A stretch of 64,000 nucleotides of DNA, from assembly GCF_014641945.1 (NCBI RefSeq), contig NZ_BMIJ01000008.1, positions 1-64,000 on the forward strand. Reading direction: 5' to 3'. Of this stretch, positions 61,800 through 64,000 are shown piece after piece (the first letter of the stretch is position 1; every line of letters starts with the position of its first letter). The translations under genes were made by a program, and so were the position numbers. The stretch is from Marinobacterium zhoushanense (GTDB taxonomy: Bacteria > Pseudomonadota > Gammaproteobacteria > Pseudomonadales > Balneatricaceae). The notes beneath the pieces were generated by a model that was not told the DNA's origin, did no database searches, and worked only from the letters and a program-made list of their open reading frames with translations.

Positions 61800-62764
61800 C
61801 AACCCAACCGCGCATCATCAACATGGGTTTTGAACCACTCGTAAGTACTGCGCAAACCGGACTCCAGGCCAATCGACGCTTTCCAGCCAAGCGAAGCAAG
61901 GCGCGACACGTCCATGAGCTTGCGGGGAGTACCATCCGGCTTAGTGGTGTCGAAACGTAGCGTACCTTTAAAGTCCGTCACTTTCGCCAATGTTTCAGCT
62001 AACTCACGGATAGTACAATCGACGCCTGTACCCACATTAATATGAGATAGCATCGGTTGGGTATTGGTCTGATAGACAGCGTCATCCAACTCCATCACAT
62101 GTACGGAGGCTGCCGCCATATCGTCCACATGCAGGAACTCGCGCATCGGGGTGCCTGTACCCCAGATGACAACCTCATCCTGCCCAGCTAATACCGCTTC
62201 ATGGAAACGACGCATCATGGCGGGGATTACATGACTGTTTTCCCGGTGAAAGTTATCGTTGGGACCATACAGGTTGGTCGGCATCACACTGCGATAATCC
62301 CTGCCATATTGGCGGTTATAACTTTCACACAGCTTGATACCGGCGATCTTGGCGATGGCATAGGGTTCATTGGTGGGTTCCAACACTCCCGTCAGTAACG
62401 CGTCTTCCCGCATCGGCTGTTCAGCGTGTTTGGGGTAGATACATGAAGACCCCAAAAACAGCAGCTTCTGCACACCACTCATATGAGCGGCGTGTACTAT
62501 GTTGGCCTCTATCATCAGGTTTTCATAGATGAACTGTGCCGGGTAGACGTTATTCGCTTGAATGCCCCCGACTTTCGCGGCGGCTAGGTAAACTTGATCT
62601 ATCTCGTTGGCTCGGAAGTAATGCTGGACGGCTTCCTGATCTAACAGATCAAGTTCTTCCCGAGCAGCCGTCAGGATACGGCTATAACCTTTGGCCTCGA
62701 GCTGGCGGACAATGGCCGAACCGACCATCCCTCTATGTCCGGCCACAAAAACAGTACGTTGCAT
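61799..62764 (-). CDS. fcl: GDP-L-fucose synthase
   Basis: A 321-residue SDR: VFVAGHRGMVGSAIVRQLEAKGY, LGSSCIYPKHAEQPMREDALLTG, active-site YAIAKIAG and YGPNDNFHRENSHVIPAMMRRFHEA. It converts GDP-4-keto-6-deoxymannose to GDP-L-fucose. Follows gmd by 20 bp. Confidence 0.96.
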   Translation of the reverse strand: MQRTVFVAGHRGMVGSAIVRQLEAKGYSRILTAAREELDLLDQEAVQHYFRANEIDQVYLAAAKVGGIQANNVYPAQFIYENLMIEANIVHAAHMSGVQKLLFLGSSCIYPKHAEQPMREDALLTGVLEPTNEPYAIAKIAGIKLCESYNRQYGRDYRSVMPTNLYGPNDNFHRENSHVIPAMMRRFHEAVLAGQDEVVIWGTGTPMREFLHVDDMAAASVHVMELDDAVYQTNTQPMLSHINVGTGVDCTIRELAETLAKVTDFKGTLRFDTTKPDGTPRKLMDVSRLASLGWKASIGLESGLRSTYEWFKTHVDDARLG

Positions 62765-62784
62765 GAATGTGCGCCCTGCTTATC

Positions 62785-63906
62785 TCAATTCTCAACCGAA
62801 ACCGGTACATCATGCCCATGCTGCTTTAGCAACGCATGACGCTTAGCTATTTTAAGGTCCTCCCGAACCATCTCGGCGCACATCTCCTGCACAGTGATTT
62901 CGGGAACCCAGCCCAACTTGTCCTTTGCGTTGGATGGGTCGCCGAGCAGTGTTTCTACCTCGGCTGGTCTGAAATAACGTGGATCAACACGAACGATAAC
63001 ATCGCCATCATTGAGCGCAGGGGCGCGATCCCCTTCTATTGCGTCAACAACCGCGACCTCATCAACACCCTCGCCCTCAAACCTCAAACTGATACCGAGC
63101 TCCGCCGCCGACCAGGTTATAAATTCACGCACCGAGTACTGGACGCCAGTCGCGATAACAAAGTCTTCCGGCTGCTCCTGCTGTAACATCAACCACTGCA
63201 TGCGAACGTAGTCTTTCGCATGTCCCCAGTCGCGCAAGGCATCCATATTGCCCATATAGAGACACGCCTCCAATCCCTGGGCAATATTGGCCAAACCACG
63301 TGTTATTTTCCGTGTGACAAATGTCTCTCCACGTCTTGGCGACTCGTGGTTAAAAAGTATGCCGTTGCACGCATACATACCGTAAGCTTCGCGATAGTTT
63401 ACGGTAATCCAATAGGCATACAGCTTAGCCACTGCGTAAGGTGATCGTGGGTAAAATGGAGTTGTTTCCTTTTGCGGGATCTCCTGTACTAAGCCATAAA
63501 GTTCAGAAGTCGATGCCTGATAAAAGCGGGTTTTCTTTTCCAGGCCCAACAACCTGATCGCCTCCAACAAACGCAATGTACCCATAGCATCAACGTCGGC
63601 GGTGTACTCAGGCGACTCGAAGCTCACTGCTACATGGGACTGGGCTCCAAGGTTGTAAACCTCATCGGGTTGCACCTCTTGAAGGATACGGGTCAGGTTT
63701 GACGAATCGGTTAGATCACCATAGTGAAGTATGAAATGTTGGTTATGAACGTGGGGGTCCTGATAAATATGATCTACACGCTGAGTGTTAAATAATGATG
63801 CACGACGCTTGATGCCGTGGACTTCATAGCCTTTTTCCAACAAGAGTTCGGCCAGGTACGATCCGTCTTGCCCCGTGATACCTGTGATGAGGGCGCGCTT
63901 TTGCAT
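62785..63906 (-). CDS. gmd: GDP-mannose 4,6-dehydratase
   Basis: A 373-residue SDR: ALITGITGQDGSYLAELLLEKGYEVHGIKRRASLFNTQRVDHIYQD, FYQASTSELYGLVQEIPQKETTPFYPRSPYAVAKLYAYWITVNYREAYGMYACNGILFNHESPRRGETFVTRKI. It makes GDP-4-keto-6-deoxymannose. First gene visible in the GDP-sugar block; the promoter probably lies in or beyond the last 94 bases of the window, which hold no gene. Confidence 0.96.
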   Translation of the reverse strand: MQKRALITGITGQDGSYLAELLLEKGYEVHGIKRRASLFNTQRVDHIYQDPHVHNQHFILHYGDLTDSSNLTRILQEVQPDEVYNLGAQSHVAVSFESPEYTADVDAMGTLRLLEAIRLLGLEKKTRFYQASTSELYGLVQEIPQKETTPFYPRSPYAVAKLYAYWITVNYREAYGMYACNGILFNHESPRRGETFVTRKITRGLANIAQGLEACLYMGNMDALRDWGHAKDYVRMQWLMLQQEQPEDFVIATGVQYSVREFITWSAAELGISLRFEGEGVDEVAVVDAIEGDRAPALNDGDVIVRVDPRYFRPAEVETLLGDPSNAKDKLGWVPEITVQEMCAEMVREDLKIAKRHALLKQHGHDVPVSVEN

Positions 63907-64000
63907 TTTTGGATTCCTTGGTTCGAAGTGTGGAAGTTTATTTCAAGCTTTATCAAGAGTAGGCATTATATTTAATCTCTGCTCAACAAAGTTGATATAC

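Overview
The window looks like a chromosomal stretch from a free-living, probably aquatic gammaproteobacterium. This is inferred from the gene content: a tsaD / rpsU-yqeY-dnaG-rpoD macromolecular-synthesis cluster, the FolX/FolM monapterin branch, TRAP and AapJQ-type uptake systems, two chemoreceptors and a colanic-acid-like GDP-fucose gene block. I cannot assign a genus from sequence alone. No insertion sequence, prophage, CRISPR array or rRNA gene was seen. One tRNA gene is present.

Left edge (1-5383, all minus strand): an amino-acid ABC uptake system (permease cut by the window edge, plus binding protein), a sigma-54 promoter in front of it, and a two-component pair. The histidine kinase carries its own amino-acid-binding-type sensor domain, and the response regulator is a sigma-54 activator. 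Together they read as a self-contained sense-and-import circuit.

5.6-21.5 kb is a catabolic island. It holds an aldehyde dehydrogenase, two Bcr/CflA-type MFS transporters, two almost identical homoprotocatechuate 2,3-dioxygenase genes 12 kb apart, a two-component flavin hydroxylase of the Acinetobacter 4-hydroxyphenylacetate C2/C1 type, an exported metallo-beta-lactamase-fold protein, a truncated IclR gene, an orphan TRAP binding protein, a ketopantoate-reductase-like protein, a class II aldolase/decarboxylase, a LysR regulator and an unrecognised polytopic membrane protein. Three intergenic regions share the palindrome TTAATATATTAA, suggesting one regulator (perhaps the LysR) ties the island together. 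The rest of the homoprotocatechuate meta-cleavage pathway is not in the window.

21.5-38.7 kb is mostly housekeeping and small metabolic modules: folX-CYTH-folM, a Tat-exported multicopper oxidase behind a Fur-like site, an orphan ABC ATPase, a large chemoreceptor, a NTF2-like/GNAT/nitrilase trio, DUF2889, glycerate kinase and hydroxypyruvate isomerase (divergent), an Aer-like receptor, a DNA glycosylase, apaH, glpE and cca. 38.7-46.4 kb has folK-folB, plsY, tsaD, rpsU-yqeY-dnaG-rpoD and tRNA-Ile2(CAT).

46.5-64 kb: selO, then a capsule/exopolysaccharide region. On the minus strand there is a short OPX export protein, a Wzc-type tyrosine kinase/co-polymerase, a CpsB-type phosphatase and a VpsP-like protein; an outer-membrane barrel; a Gly/Ala-repeat exported protein; a divergent O-antigen ligase/polymerase; VanZ-like and SLC13-like membrane proteins; and a GDP-sugar block gmd-fcl-wcaI-gmm-manC that supplies GDP-mannose and GDP-fucose.
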